64,000 bases of DNA from Serripes groenlandicus (taxonomy: Eukaryota; Mollusca; Bivalvia; Cardiida; Cardiidae). A program made the position numbers and the translations under genes. The notes beneath the pieces were generated by a model, which was not told the DNA's origin, did not search any database, and saw only the letters and a list, made by a program, of their open reading frames with translations. The DNA lies in assembly GCA_031761405.1 (NCBI GenBank), contig JASEVX010000355.1, forward strand, positions 106,062 through 170,061. The letters run 5' to 3'. Below, piece by piece: positions 29,036-44,000 of the stretch (positions within the stretch are counted from its first letter, which is position 1; every line of letters begins with the position of its first letter).

Positions 29036-32000
29036 GTAATGTTTTAATTTTGATTATCATTTTTATGTTTGTTTGGTGAAAAATACTTGTGAAAAAAACG
29101 TAGAAAATTTAATTCTAACTTACATAGTTTAGTCATTCAATGGCCGATAGTCAAGAATAAAATAAATATAAAAATGTACATAAATATTTATTTCGTTTTC
29201 ATTTACTTGAAAAAATATGTTTTAATTCGCACAAAACGCAATGATTCAGTATGTTCCAAGGGACATATAAAGCTGCATAAATAAATGATTTACAATTCCC
29301 CCTCCCAATGTAGGTTAATAATCTTAACTTAGGTGTTAACTTAGTCCTCCTTTTGTTCTCTCGAGATATTCAATGCCTTGGAGAATATGTTGAACTCTCG
29401 AGAAACACACAATGATTATTTGTCTAAATGAATTAAATTGCTTCTACATGAATTAATTCTATATTAATTAAAAAAAAAACTTCTACATGAAATAAAATAC
29501 TTCTACGTTAAACAAAACTGTTTTAGTTTGATGAAATCAATTGTTGTAAAAGGTCATGGCATGGTTTTATAGTTTAATTTTGGGTCCGTTTTCAGGCAAA
29601 GGTCAAATTTGAATTTTGATTTCAAGTCGACACTTATATTTTAATTTTTATAATTGCAAATAGGTAGTTCCAAAAGGATATAAAAATGATTAAACCTTTC
29701 CCACCTGCAGAAGCTTTTTGGCGCAATAGCAGCAGACGACTTTTGAAAACATTGTGGCCAAAGGTGAAATTGCTCATGATGAGCAATTTCTCCTTTGGCC
29801 GCAATGTTTTCAATTTTATTTAATAGTTAAGCAATCTTTTACGGAGATTTTTTCAGGTTTTTGTTACCGTATGTTTTCAGAGTCGTCTGCTGCAGATTTG
29901 CTGTATGTGGGAAAGGGGGTTAAATGCAAGTAGGCAGTTCCAAAAAGGATATACAGTGGTTAAACCACCCGCTTCGGGAGCGGAAGGTCAGAGGTTCTTA
30001 CCCCAGAGGCGACAGCGGGTCCTATCTGATAGGACCAATTGATGGGACGCCAGATAGCTATATAATGGCACCAAATACAAACCCGTCTGATTCCACGAGA
30101 AACGGATAGTTTTCATAAACTAAAGGCGCGCGGGTGTCTCATAAGTCAAAAACGAATGACCCTTTCATTAAGGGTGACACTGTATGAGATGTTTACCAAC
30201 TTGAAAAGCCATAGAATGTTTAAAGAATGTTCTGCAAAGCAGTATCTATTTGGGATCTTTTAGCACGGATGCGTAGGCGGGTATTTTATGCCACACGTGT
30301 AATTGTTGGTTTCTCAGTAGAAAACCTCATATACGGCTGGTACCGAGGTAACGCGAACAACCTGATTCGCTGCTCATATAATAAACCAACTCTTTATTTT
30401 ATTATATTCAGGTATGCAGGGAAACATTTACGTGACATCATCGGAGGTCAAGTTTCTAAAGGTGGTGCGAGGGGAAAATTTAAACAACTTAATGGCTCCA
30501 TCTGGATATATTGAACGGTCGAAAAGGGAGGGTAACAGTAAAGTGAAATGCGCTGTTAGATGCAGCCTTATGACAGACTGCGTCTCGTTTTTCGTTGACA
30601 GCAGTACATCCGTCTGTCAGTTTCATAGTACCAATTTTTCGAGCACGGCTAATATGACGTCATCTGCGAACTCATCGTATTACTTTTTTAAAAAAGGTAG
30701 GCATTTGTAATTTTGTTTGGTTCTGATTTTCTAATAGATACATATCTGACAGAAGACTAGAAAAGAGGGAGAGAACAGGTCTTTTCCCGACAAAATTTCT
30801 CTCATTACTCAACCAAATCGATTCTTTTGAGTACCCACAACATAGGTTTTGAATGTCAAATAAGGATTTTAGAACATGTACAGGGGCGTAGCTCCCTTTA
30901 GGTACTGTAGGCACGTGCCTACACATTTTTCTCAAAATGCCCAAAAATACAGCTGCGGCGATAGACGTCTACGTAATGTATTCACCAGATCAGCCTGCGC
31001 TGTCCGCGCAGACTGATTCGGCCGACACATTCCGTCTTAGTGGGATAGATGTATAGAGTAGTGATTCCTGAAACAGAATATCCACAGGAGGCGAAACGTG
31101 TCTATCCGGGTAGGCTTGTGTGGCATGCTTAGGCTAATCCGGGTCGATACTTTACGCAGAGTCCACAATGTTGATTTTCTCACGAGACGGCCTACACATT
31201 GATTATTGCAAAGCTACGCCCCTGATGTACATGCCCCTTATTTAGAGCTCCGTATGATAGCATATGACCAGTGAAGTTGTCATGTTAGGCCGAGCGAACA
31301 CGTTGCAGGAGGTATCTAAAATAAATAAGCCGTTACCCAAACAGACGACTTTGGAAAACATTATAATAAGCAAGTTCTCCCTCGGCGATATTGTTCGACT
31401 ATAGCTGATTAACGGGGGTTTTGACCTAGATGTAAAACAAATGATCTAGATTGTAGACCAATCAAATGTTGTATTTAATGAATAATGTCGAAGAAATAAA
31501 GGAAATGAAACGTTTTGATTTGTTCATAGTTAAGTTGGCGATCCTACGAGAGGCACTGATAAGAGAAGTTTAAAATTGAAATGTTCTGCATACTAACCTT
31601 TAATTATTTTCCTTAAAAAATAAATTTAAGGCGAAAAAGATAAGTGAAAACGTATGAAATATAGTATTTAAGAGCAATATATTAATTATTTTTGAGAAAC
31701 ATGATTAAGTTTTCAGTTATTTATCGTCAATTGAAACTTGTACTCGTGTAATCTCCAGTCATGTGACGTAGTTGACTGGATTGTCAAGTGAAAGGTCTGT
31801 GGTTCGCGTCCCGGCAGAGCCAAGCTTTTTTTCTGTCTATCTAATTCATATCAAAACCAAAGTATATATTAACTAAAACATTTATAAACCAAATATTACA
31901 TATTTAACGTTTTTGTTTTCTGTCATTCTAATAAGTAAGATAAAAGATAAAATAATATGCGCATGTTCCAATTCTTAGTGTTTTCTCATATTGAAACAAA

Positions 32001-35000
32001 TAAAACACTTATTTTCTGGTTTGATTCCAAGCACGAGAATCTGTCAATGTTAAGGTCCCTCTATACAAACTTAAAGAGGGATTAATGAAGGATGCCCATG
32101 ATCCAATGTGCTGATCTCCAGAAAATAAATATTACAGTCAAAGTTTTAAAACTGTTCAAAAGTTGTCTTGAAATATTAGAATCATAATTCTTGGATAAAA
32201 TAAGAGTAATCATTTCACTTTCCAGTACCATAAACATCTTAAACACCAGGATGGACTGCACTTAATATTCTTTTCTTTAATCTTGATAAAGACCAAGTTG
32301 TCGAAAATGTGATCATTTACCCTTTCTTTCATACGACAATTCTGCAGCAGACGACTTTGAACATATTTTGACAACAAATGGAAAATCTCTATAATTTAAT
32401 TGATAACCTATGACTAAAAGTGGAAAACATTGTGGCAAAAGGAGAAATTGCTCGTTCTGAGCAATTTCTTCTCTTGTCACTATGTTTTCAGAAAGTGTCT
32501 ATATGAGGGAAAGGGTTAACTCTTTCAGCGCCGAATTGTTTAAAGCAAACTCGTCCATGTTAAAAATAGAGGGCGTCTCCATTTCTCATGAAATAAGAGT
32601 CTTTGAGTATTTAATAACTAAAATACAAACAATTCTGATTTCAGGTGAGATAGCTCGCCACGAGCTGACTCTTCTGAATTTGTATTGTTTGCAAAAACCT
32701 CAATATTGGCGCTGAAATAGTTAACGAGTATTAATGATATAAAGTATTTATCAATTATCCTTGTTTTTAGTTTTTCAATGTCCTAGTTACTTGCATTTGA
32801 CTTTTAGCTGGTTGACCTAGAACTGACAAAACCTCAACTGGCACCCTAACCAAATTATACCATAGAAACAAATCCTGTTTTATAGTAGGTTCTACGAATA
32901 CCGTGATATCACGAAAACCAAGGTAAACACAAAACCGGTGTTTTCTTTGTTGGGCGCGCACAACCGGATGCCGTATGATTCCATCACGAAACCCCGTTAT
33001 CACGACTTTCAAATATATTTACAATATTTTTTTTCAAAAAATCAATATTCTCAGAAATTACGACACATCATAATTGTTACCCATAATAAAAAGAAAATTT
33101 TACATGCTCTGACCCCTCACCAACAAAATCGTTAATTTTTTAGTAAAAAACCTGTTGTTGATTGTTTTCTTTCACATTTGAACATGTTGTGTATTAACTG
33201 CTTAAAAAAATGTTTTTTGTTTTTGTTTGGCCGTTATGTTTGTGGTGGTTATAAATTATAACATATGCTATTTTTAAACTTCTAAATCATATACCGTGTT
33301 ACACAAATTAAGGATGTTATTATAAGGACTAAAAAAATAACAAAGAAATGGGTCATTTTTAGAAAATATGATACAATTGTGCAAATAAGAAAATTTAACA
33401 CATCGATTCTGAAAATATCATGTAAGTAAGTTCATAGTTTGGAACAGTTAATAAATTAACATTTAAATTAAATAAAATTGTTCTAGTGACAAATGTTTTA
33501 TAGGATAATCATGTTCACATTAAATCTCACAATCTTGTAAAGAGTTGATACAACAGGACCACCATACTAATGCTTTTTGTAATTACACCAGTGAGTGATT
33601 GCCTCCCTTGAATGTTAATTTCAAAATGGGTGCGGATGGACTGAAATTTTGGAACTTTGCACAGAAGTGAATGATTATTTTGTGAAAGTTAATTAACAAG
33701 GACATATAAAGGAACGAGTGACATTGGATATAATTTACAGTTAAGTTTGCTTTATTAATTTTTTTTCAAAAAAATCGTAAGTACACCGATAGTGAGAGTC
33801 CCAATCCTACCTTCTTTTTGTTAAACATTTTTTAACTCGTTCTAACTTGAATACAGCACAACTCTATATTATAAATTTGTTTACTCTCCTTCATGTTGGC
33901 CAATTACTAAGCATATGAGCCGTTCCACGAGAACAAAAACACATTGTGGACTCTACGTAAAGTATCGACCCGGATTAGCCGGGCTTACCCGGAAAGACAC
34001 TTTTCGCCTCATGTGGATTTTCTGTATCAGGAATCATTAATCTATACCTCTATCCCCCTGAGAATGAATGTGTCAGCCCGTAGAGTCCATAATCCTGGTT
34101 TTCTCGTCGAACGGCTCATATGTTATTTCATTTTTCCCGCTAAATGTATTAAAACAGCGCCCTTTATTAACAATGTTTAAGTGGTGGAAAAAATAAGCAG
34201 CTTACGTCGACAAAAAAAAACACAATTATGTTTTGAAGATCAACTCAACTGTGCTAGCACATTGCGCGTTATTACATAAGTTAATTACTTTATATTTATG
34301 TTTGCGATTGAAAAACTGTACCATTGTGGCATCTTTCAATTGACCCTTTTTATTAATATTATTATCATTATTATTTGATCGATGACTAAAGAAAAGTTAA
34401 CATGGTAATTTCGGGAGTGTTCGATAGTTGGATAGTATAGAGAGACACACAAACACTCACGACATACCGGGTCTACCTATTGTCGAATACAGTGGGTTGA
34501 TTGTTTTGTGTTTAACGCTTTTAAATTATAACTGCGTTTCCTGGGTAGGTTACCAGTACTTCTGGTACATTTATCCTGACACCAACTAGTCAGTTGTAAT
34601 GCTAACCCCGCAACACTGAGCGCCACGGGGGGAAGCCACTATTACCATTTTTGGAATAGGGGCGTTTCGCCACCATCTCATAGCGAAGCTGCTTTCGAAA
34701 AGTCGGATTAAAGCTGCAACCGCAGTCCACATGTGTATACCTACACCAAAATCGAGTTTTGATTGGTTATAATCTGCCTTTTCAACGATTTCATTGGTTC
34801 GACCGAATCACGAAACCCTCCGCTTGCATAAATTTATGAGACAAAATAGTTTCTATGAATGAAACTCACTCTGAACTATGGTTGACCTCAATGTCAGTAG
34901 TGTGAGGTAACGTCGACCGTTCTGTGACCCCATTAGTTTACAACAGTCGACTTATAGAGAAATGTGCAAAGCACTGAAAATACAATTATTGAAAGGAGTT

Positions 35001-38000
35001 GAAACCATTGTGGCAAAAGTAGAAATTGCCTACGAAAAGCAATTTCCCCTTTTGTCACAATGTTTTCGATTGTCGTCTGCTGCACATGCGTCTGTAAGCG
35101 TCTGTAGGCGGAAAATGGTTACATCCTTCCCATGGAAGCGGAACCCTTTCCGTGATACTATAACAGTTCGAATATTTAAAAAATATTGTTGAAAATGGAG
35201 CTATTGCTGACAATGAGCAATTCCTCCTTTTCACACAATGCTTTCAAACACGTTTCAAATTAATTCTTTTCATATTTAAACGTTTTACTATGGACGTTCT
35301 TTCCCTCTTTCTCCCTTCCGGACACATTTTGAATAACATGCTAGAGATGAATGATTACGAGCAATTTTGCCTTACATCAAGGGGAAAAATACATAGTTGA
35401 AACCTTTGTGGAAAAAGAGGAAATGGGTCATGATAAACAATTCTGCAGCCGTCTGCTGCACATGCGTCAAAAAGCGACTTTAAGCGGGAAAGGGTTGAAC
35501 CGTTCCCGTTATAGCTACTTAGTTACAAACAAATGTTGATAGTATATTTGCAAACGGAGCAATTGCTGACAATGAGCAATTCCTGCTTTTTCAACGATTT
35601 CATTGGTTCGACCGAATCACGAAACCCTCCGCTTGCATAAATTTATGAGACAAAATAGTTTCTATGAATGAAACTCACTCTGAACTATGGTTGACCTCAA
35701 TGTCAGTAGTGTGAGGTAACGTCGACCGTTCTGTGACCCCATTAGTTTACAACAGTCGACTTATAGAGAAATGTGCAAAGCACTGAAAATACAATTATTG
35801 AAAGGAGTTGAAACCATTGTGGCAAAAGTAGAAATTGCCTACGAAAAGCAATTTCCCCTTTTGTCACAATGTTTTCGATTGTCGTCTGCTGCACATGCGT
35901 CTGTTAGCGTCTGTAGGCGGAAAATGGTTACATCCTTCCCATGGAAGCGGAACCCTTTCCGTGATACTATAACAGTTCGAATATTTAAAAAATGTTGTTG
36001 AAAATGGAGCTATTGCTGACAATGAGCAATTCCTCCTTTTCACACAATGCTTTCAAACACGTTTCAAATTAATTCTTTTCATATTTAAACGTTTTACTAT
36101 GGACGTTCTTTCCCTCTTTCTCCCTTCCGGACACATTTTGAATAACATGCTAGAGATGAATGATTACGAGCAATTTTGCCTTACATCAAGGGGAAAAATA
36201 CATAGTTGAAACCTTTGTGGAAAAAGAGGAAATGGGTCATGATAAACAATTCTGCAGCCGTCTGCTGCACATGCGTCAAAAAGCGACTTTAAGCGGGAAA
36301 GGGTTGAACCGTTCCCGTTATAGCTACTTAGTTACAAACAAATGTTGATAGTATATTTGCAAACGGAGCAATTGCTGACAATGAGCAATTCCTCCTTTTC
36401 AAACAATGCTTTGAAACATGAATCAATTTGTTTCTATAACCTAGATAACGAAAACATTTGGCTACAGTTATTATTTTAACCTTTGCCCCTTTTAGACACA
36501 TTTGACTAACCTTAACAGATGAATGATAATCAACAAGTTTGTCTTTTTCCACAATGTTTTCATCACTATTCAAAATCATACTTTTATTAATTCAGGTCAA
36601 TAGTTATGCCTTAGTTCAATGTTGTTTACTGTAAACAAACTTGTTACAACACAATTCGTCCAAAGAGAGAGGTCCTACTGTGTATACATACCATGAAATA
36701 ATGTTACAAACGGTCTCACCGCTACTGGGGAATTGTTGGTAAAACAGGTCGCGTTTTGTGTTGAATATTCTCATGTGTCGCTGTATGTAGACCCTACTAG
36801 GAAATAGAAATTAAATCTACAAATTATAGATAAGTTAATTTCAACATTGATTGATTGGGATTTAACGCCGTTTTTAACATTTCTTCAGTCATATCACGGC
36901 GGCCAGTTCACCTACAAATGTATTTCCTGGTTTTCTCAAACCAGTACTCCTCACAACAATCTTCCCAAGCAACTGGCTGCGTTTCCACATAGACTTAGCC
37001 ATTGGTGAAAGACGAATGACGCATGTCGCATTGACTTTTGTCAAACGTCGGAACGAAATTTGGCCGAATTTGTCAACACATCCGAGTTATAACCGCAAGG
37101 TCATTATTTATTTTATTATTGAGAAGCTTCTAGCGATTTTGGGACTAAAATTATAATGTATATGCATTTGCGTTAATTTAAGACTCAACGTTCATCAACG
37201 TGTAATATAGTCCTAGATGTATCTGTTGACAAATAAACTAGAAATGTAGTCTAAATAGGTTTTTGAAAATTAACCTTGACGGTCCGGTCCCGTTTCGGAG
37301 ATACAATTAAATTGCAAATACTTTACAAATACCATAATATAAGCTGACGTGTTTTGACGCATCGAACCAGTCTTCTGTAATCAATACTTGAGTTGTCTCC
37401 GTCTGTAAAGCTTGGAGGTATAATCCGGCGTCCGGCCGGCTGTCTGCCTGAATGTGCATTCGTCCGTCCGTCATGGATTGCATGTATTGGTTAACACGTT
37501 GTTTCTGTATGGCAGATTTATTTCAAAGTGGTCACAATTATACCCGTGTGATCAGGAGAACGGCAAAGTACTAGGTACATAACTCTGGTCTGTTTTTTCA
37601 GTTATCTCCATTTTTCCTTATTTAGTTCAGCGATTGTCTTAATTAACTTTCATTGTATCAATTTCAAACTTGGTTTGTAGGTAACTTATGACCTACAGAT
37701 TTGCAGTGCACCATTACCATAAATTTAGCATGCTGCGTTTGGAGTGTGTATATTTTTGTCTTTCAATGTTCTCCCTTATTATATGCAACACATGCGTTCC
37801 GTGAAATTCCCTTTTTCGTTAATGAGTGCTTCCCCAAGATTTGTACTTCGTCAAATCTAATCTGTTTTTTAGGTGTAAACTCAATGTTTTCATTTCTTCG
37901 GTTATTGTCTCAATATATGTCCAATATATCAATTTAAGACTTGGTGTATAGGAAACTCAGAGCTGCAATTGTGCAGTGCAAAAGAAACATAACTATCATG

Positions 38001-41000
38001 CTTTCGATCGTCTTTCATTTATCAGCATGATTACAATATACATTGTGGATCTTTAGTGATTTCTGAACTAGAAATATTTTAATTAAGGGTAGCTGCTCGG
38101 GTTTTTTTTGTCAATCTTTTGTCCTTCGATATTTTGTTTATACAAGAAAAGGGTAAAACTTTTGACAAATGAGGTATATGTTATTGGCAGGCAATATGTG
38201 TTGCTTCAAACATTTTTGGTTTGGTTTGTTTAAAGGTCATTGTTTCATTGTTTCAACAATGTTTGTCCATATGATCTATGCCATATGTTTTCAACTTACA
38301 TATGCCCCCTATACCATCAGCGCTTTCAGCGCTTTGATTAAAGTAGTTGGTATGACCCGAGTACAGTGTAGCGAATGGGGTTTGCCTAAGTACGCGATGA
38401 AGTGATTTTCACAATAAACGGCATTTTTCATTCAGTGTTATCATTATTTTTTGTTGCAACCTAAAGACTGTCCAGCTGGAACATACATTTTGAAAAATTC
38501 ATGTTACATGATCGACAACGTCAATATGAGAACTTTCAGCGATGCAAAGGTAAATATAACTCAGTCATAATGACCTTATCCTGACTGTTGTTTGTTTGTT
38601 TTTTGTTTGTTTGTTTGTATGGTACAGTTTTGCCGTTTCAACAATTGTTTAGCTATGTTACGGCGTTTTCTGGGTAACTTAGACGCCGTGATATAACTAG
38701 GGGGAAATGTTGAAAGCCGTGTAAAACGTCATTCTAACACTATTGACAATTTCTCTTCTATACGTAAAGAGGGATTTGATCGTGATATATCACACATTCT
38801 AACACTATTGACAATTTCTCTTCTATACGTAAAGAGGGATTCGAGCGTGATATATCACACATTCTAACACTATTGACAATTTCTCTTCTATACACAAAGA
38901 GGGATTCGAGCGTGATATATCACACATTCTAACACTATTGACAATTTCTCTTCTATATGCAAAGAGGGATTTGAGCGTGATATATCACACTTTCTAACAC
39001 TATTGACAATTTCTCTTCTATACCTAAAGAGGGATTTGAGGTTGATATATCACACATTTTACACTATTGACAAGTTCTCTTCTATACTTAAAGAGGGATT
39101 TGAGCGTGATATATCAAACATTCTAACACTATTGACAATTTCTCTTCTATACGCAAAGAGGGATTTGAGCGTGATATATCACACATTCTAACACTATTGA
39201 CAATTTCTCTTCTATACGCAAAGAGGGATTTGAGCATGATATATCACACATTCTAACACTATTCACAATTTCTCTTCTATACGCAAATAGGGATTTGAGC
39301 GTGATATATCACACATTCTAACACTATTGACAATTTCTCTTCTATACGCAAAGAGGGATTTGAGCGTGATATATCACACATTATAACACTATTCACAATT
39401 GCTCTTCTATACGCAAAGAGAGATTTGAGCGTGATATATCACACATTATAACACTATTCACAATTTCTCTTCTATACGCAAAGAAGGATTCGAGCGTCAT
39501 ATGTCATACAGTATACATGTATCCCTCTAATTTTCACGGATTTTTTCAACTAACTAAACATTATGAAATCAGTTTTATTAACAGTCTATGAACATTTTTA
39601 TTAACAGTCTATGAACATTTTTATTTTTATTATACCTTTTTCAAATTTGCATTTAGTAATCATGGACAATTTGTTACTGTCTCATGCTAACACAACGTTT
39701 TTGTCAAGCCCAGTGTAGTAACGCATGCGCACTAAGAAACGTTGTATGAAAAATACACAGTAGGGAATTTCAACAGCCAAAAATAGTTCCGGAAGTTTAG
39801 AGCGATATTCTGTGGGATATTTCATGCTCAAATCCCTTTTTGCGTATAGAAGAGAAATTGTCAATAGTGTTATAATTGTTTGTTTAGTGCTTTTTTGTCC
39901 GTTGTAACAGATGTTTAGCTATATCAGGGTGTTTTCTGGTTAACTTAGTCAGTAGACGCCGTGATATAACTGGGGGAAAATGTTTAAAGTTGTGTAAAAC
40001 GTCAATAGAAAACCGCCGCTTCAACATATGTTCAGCTATGTCACGGCGTTTTCTGGGTAACTTACCTAAAACACGTCGTGACATAACTGGAAACAAATGT
40101 TGAAAGCGATGTAAACTCTTTACAAACGACGCCGAGAAATACTTGTTGATCCTGACCTTTTTGCCAATATATGAATTATGAAATACATTTAAACTTGTGT
40201 TGGCGGTCACCTCCGTTAAGCAGTCAACCTTTATTATGCAGACACTTGAACATTAACTAATACTACATTTTCCTCTTTATTCGACTTATAGTTAGCAGCC
40301 AACTATGTTCAGCGGCAAAATTCTGACTATCCCCTTGGGTGACTGCTTAAGACAAGTGTTACTGTAATTGCAGCCAGCATTTATTATGCAGCCACTTGAA
40401 CATTAACCAAATCAACATTCTCCTTTATTTGACTTGTAATTAGCAGCCACCTGTGTTCAGCAGCAACATTCTGACTCTCCCCTGGGTGGCTGCTTACGAT
40501 AAGTTTTACTGTACATGTACATTTCTCTATTTCAAATATTCGTGGTTCATCTTACCGTGTGTGTTGGGATGAAAAACATGAGTAGCGCAATACATTTACA
40601 GCTACTGTTAGAACTATTATGGTACTCTAGGTTCTCGTAGTTATCTTACCTTTTGTATTATCATAACATAAATGAGCCGAATTACGAGAAAACCAACTCT
40701 GTGAACTATGCGTAAAGTATCGACGCGATCAGCCCAAGCATGCCGGGCAGGCTAACCCGGAGAGACACTTTTCGCCTCCTGTGGAACTTCAGTTTCAGGA
40801 ATCATTACGCTATACCTCTATCCCCCTGAGTCAGAATGAGTAGGCCCGGATTAGCCATGTTGGCTTTCACGTGGAACGGCTCAAATTACGAATATGATGG
40901 AGAAAAAGACATGCACAGTACATTACATTTTCAGCTGCTGAAACATTATGTAACTCTAGGTTCTCGTAGTTATTGTGAAAACGGTGTGCCATACAGGCTT

Positions 41001-44000
41001 TACATATCCGATGCATTGCAATATACAACGTGTTACATTGTAGGCATGGTGTGCTAATATGGGCGGAATCCTTTTGCATGTAGATGACGATGAAGAAAGC
41101 AGCTTTTTTAGGGAACTTCTACTAACAATAACATCACATAGTAAGTTATTTCTTCTGCTCCTGCTGATGATGGTGATGCCTCTACAACAACATAATTGAA
41201 TTGTTCAACTACTAATACCTTTCTTTGCTTTGTTGGGTTTTACACCGTTTTCAAAATTATTTCAGTTATATCACGGCGACAGTGCATATATTCATGATCC
41301 CTGGGTAAACAAAGCAGTACTAGGCATGAGCATTCCGCCAAGACCACAGCGCCACGACTAGGAATCGAACCCGCGATTCCCGAAGTCAACTACTAATACT
41401 AATACATTGCTCCCAGAACAACAATAGTTACTTCCCTTGTCAGTCAATTTGAAGGCATATTTGATAATCATTAATGTAGTTCCTTTCATGCTTATCTATA
41501 AATCATAGACATTTGAGCCGTTCCACGAGAAAACCAACATTGTGGACTCTGCGTAAAGTATCGACCCGGATCAGCTAAAGCATGCCGCGCAGGCTTACCC
41601 GGACAGACACGTTTCGCCTCCTGTGGATTTTCTGTTTCTGGAATCATTAATCTAGACCACTATCCCCAGAGACGGAATGTGTCGGCCCGGATTAGCCTGC
41701 GCGAACTGCGCAGGCTGATCTGGGTCGATACATTACGCAGATCCAATAATGTTGGCTTTCCCTGAGAGGGAATGTGTCGGCCCGGATCAGTCTGCACACA
41801 CTACGAAAGGGTGATCTGGGTCGATGTATTACGCTGAGGCCATAATGTTGGTTTTCTCGTAGGACGGCTCATTTCTAAATGAATTACAATCTGAGTTTAA
41901 CAGTATTTATAAACAAACTGAGTCTTAAAACGAGTAACAACTTGACTTAACCCTTTCCCTCATGTAGACGCTTTCTGACGCCTGTGACGGATGTTTGAAA
42001 ACATAGTGACAAAAGAAGAAATTGAAAAAAACGTGCAATTTCTCCTTTTGCCACAATGTTTTCCACTTTTTGTCATAGGTTATCCATTCAATTATGGAGA
42101 TTTTCTATTTTTTGACAAAATATGTTCAAAGTCGTCTGCTGCAGAATTGTCTTATGAGGGAAAGGGTTGTATTACAATAATAATTGCAGTGGTTTTAAAA
42201 TAATATTGTGTCACTGGATATTAGAATGATTATCTGACCCCAAAAGGAATCCATTAGTAAATGCGAGATCAAAAAGAATTTACAAAGAATGTAGTATATT
42301 AAAAGAAAAATACGCGACAAATATGACACACAAAGTAATTTGAGTTTGTCAACCATTTTTCGTTGTAGAAATTGATGTATCTAATTATATTATATACTGA
42401 ATGATAAAATATAGAGATTTTCCAAGTTGAGAAAACCTATAACATGCTTTTTGTCTACTGAGCAATATCGCCTAGTGTGCGATATAGCTCACTAGCCGGA
42501 TTTTCGGAACTACTTTTTTCAAATCTCTTTTAAACACTTTTAAGCTCCGTTTTCACTACTTAACACTTTATTTCCATGATGAACCGTTAAATAATCCACA
42601 ATTGCACTTTTAAATCCGCAAATAAGAGCTTGAATCGACATGACACAAGTTTATTTCAATCAATGTACACATTGTCGGTGACGTCACGTATATATATAGT
42701 TACGTCACTGCAAAACTGGCAGTAATTGGGAAATAAAAGTTGGTTGCTATAGACAGAGTATTGCTAAACAAAGGCTGACTTTAGAACAGGTGTGACTGTA
42801 TATGATAATAATTTCAGGGACAGACTCACTTTCAAGTCAACATTCTCCAGACGTTTGACAACGTCACTGTGACAAGCGGCATTCGTCTTCCACCAATGGG
42901 CTAACAGTCTTTGTGGTAAAGCAGCCAGTTGCTTGGAAAGAATGTTTTGTGGAGCAGTCAGTACTGGTTTGAGAAATCCAGGAAACGCATTATAGAATAT
43001 AATGCTAAAGTAGATATATCAATAGGAGCATCTCTTCCTTTGCAAATTTGTTGATTGTTGGAAAGGGTTGTTCAGTAGCCTGTTGTTTATTAACTGTTGA
43101 TAACCATTTTACTGTCTGAAATCACTTTTTGTCGAGTCTGCTTTTGGTGAGCTCGACATATAGCTGTCACAATGGCGATTCGGTGAGATTGTCCGTGCAT
43201 CTATGAATCTGTCTGTCCGACCTGCATCTTAACCATGCATAATAGGATTTCTAAGAAACTTGGCACAAAAGTGCACCATATTGAGGTGGTGTGTCGTGCA
43301 AAATATTCAGGCCTGTACCTCAAATGTTAAGGTCACTCGTAGAGGTCAAATGTCAAAATTAGTACTGTTTGATAGGACTGACTTCTCCGGCCCGCATCTT
43401 AACCATGCATCATAGGATTTCCAAGTTACTGGGCACACGATCACCATAATGAGGTGGTGCAATTCGTACAATAGTCTGACACAGGGTTTCAACAGTGTGG
43501 TCTTAAATTTGGTATGGCCTTATTTTGAACACATCAGGATACATTTTTAACCGTAACTTAAATATCACCAAACTAAATAAGACAAACATTCTGGCAAACT
43601 AACATTATTCTACTATCAAATGATGGAGCTTTACTCAAAATAACCGCACCAGAGTGCACTTTTATTGAAAACCGCAAGACCTATATCGAGATACTGCTTG
43701 TTACTTTGCAGGATTGTCTACACGATCGCCACTACAGTGCCTTTGGCGCTTTGATTCAATAAGGGAGTTGAGTAGGAAACGTGTATCAACAGTGCTGTAA
43801 TTTGACTTAAAACCAAATTGAGCATCTGAAATAATGTCATTATGTTGCGACATTGATTTAAGACGATCATTCAGAACTGACATATATAGAATTTGGCAAA
43901 ACAACTTATCAACGTAATACCTCTGTAATTATCGGGTCCGAGTTAATATCCCTTCTTATAGATATGTATGATTAAACCCTTAGCCCAAGATTTTGGAAAA

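Noticed and set aside
39884..40210. 108-codon minus-strand frame
   Set aside because: It covers two foldback repeats and has no similarity to a known domain.
40836..41057. 73-codon open frame overlapping lectin exon 4
   Set aside because: It is in a different frame from the lectin exon and starts inside a family B element.
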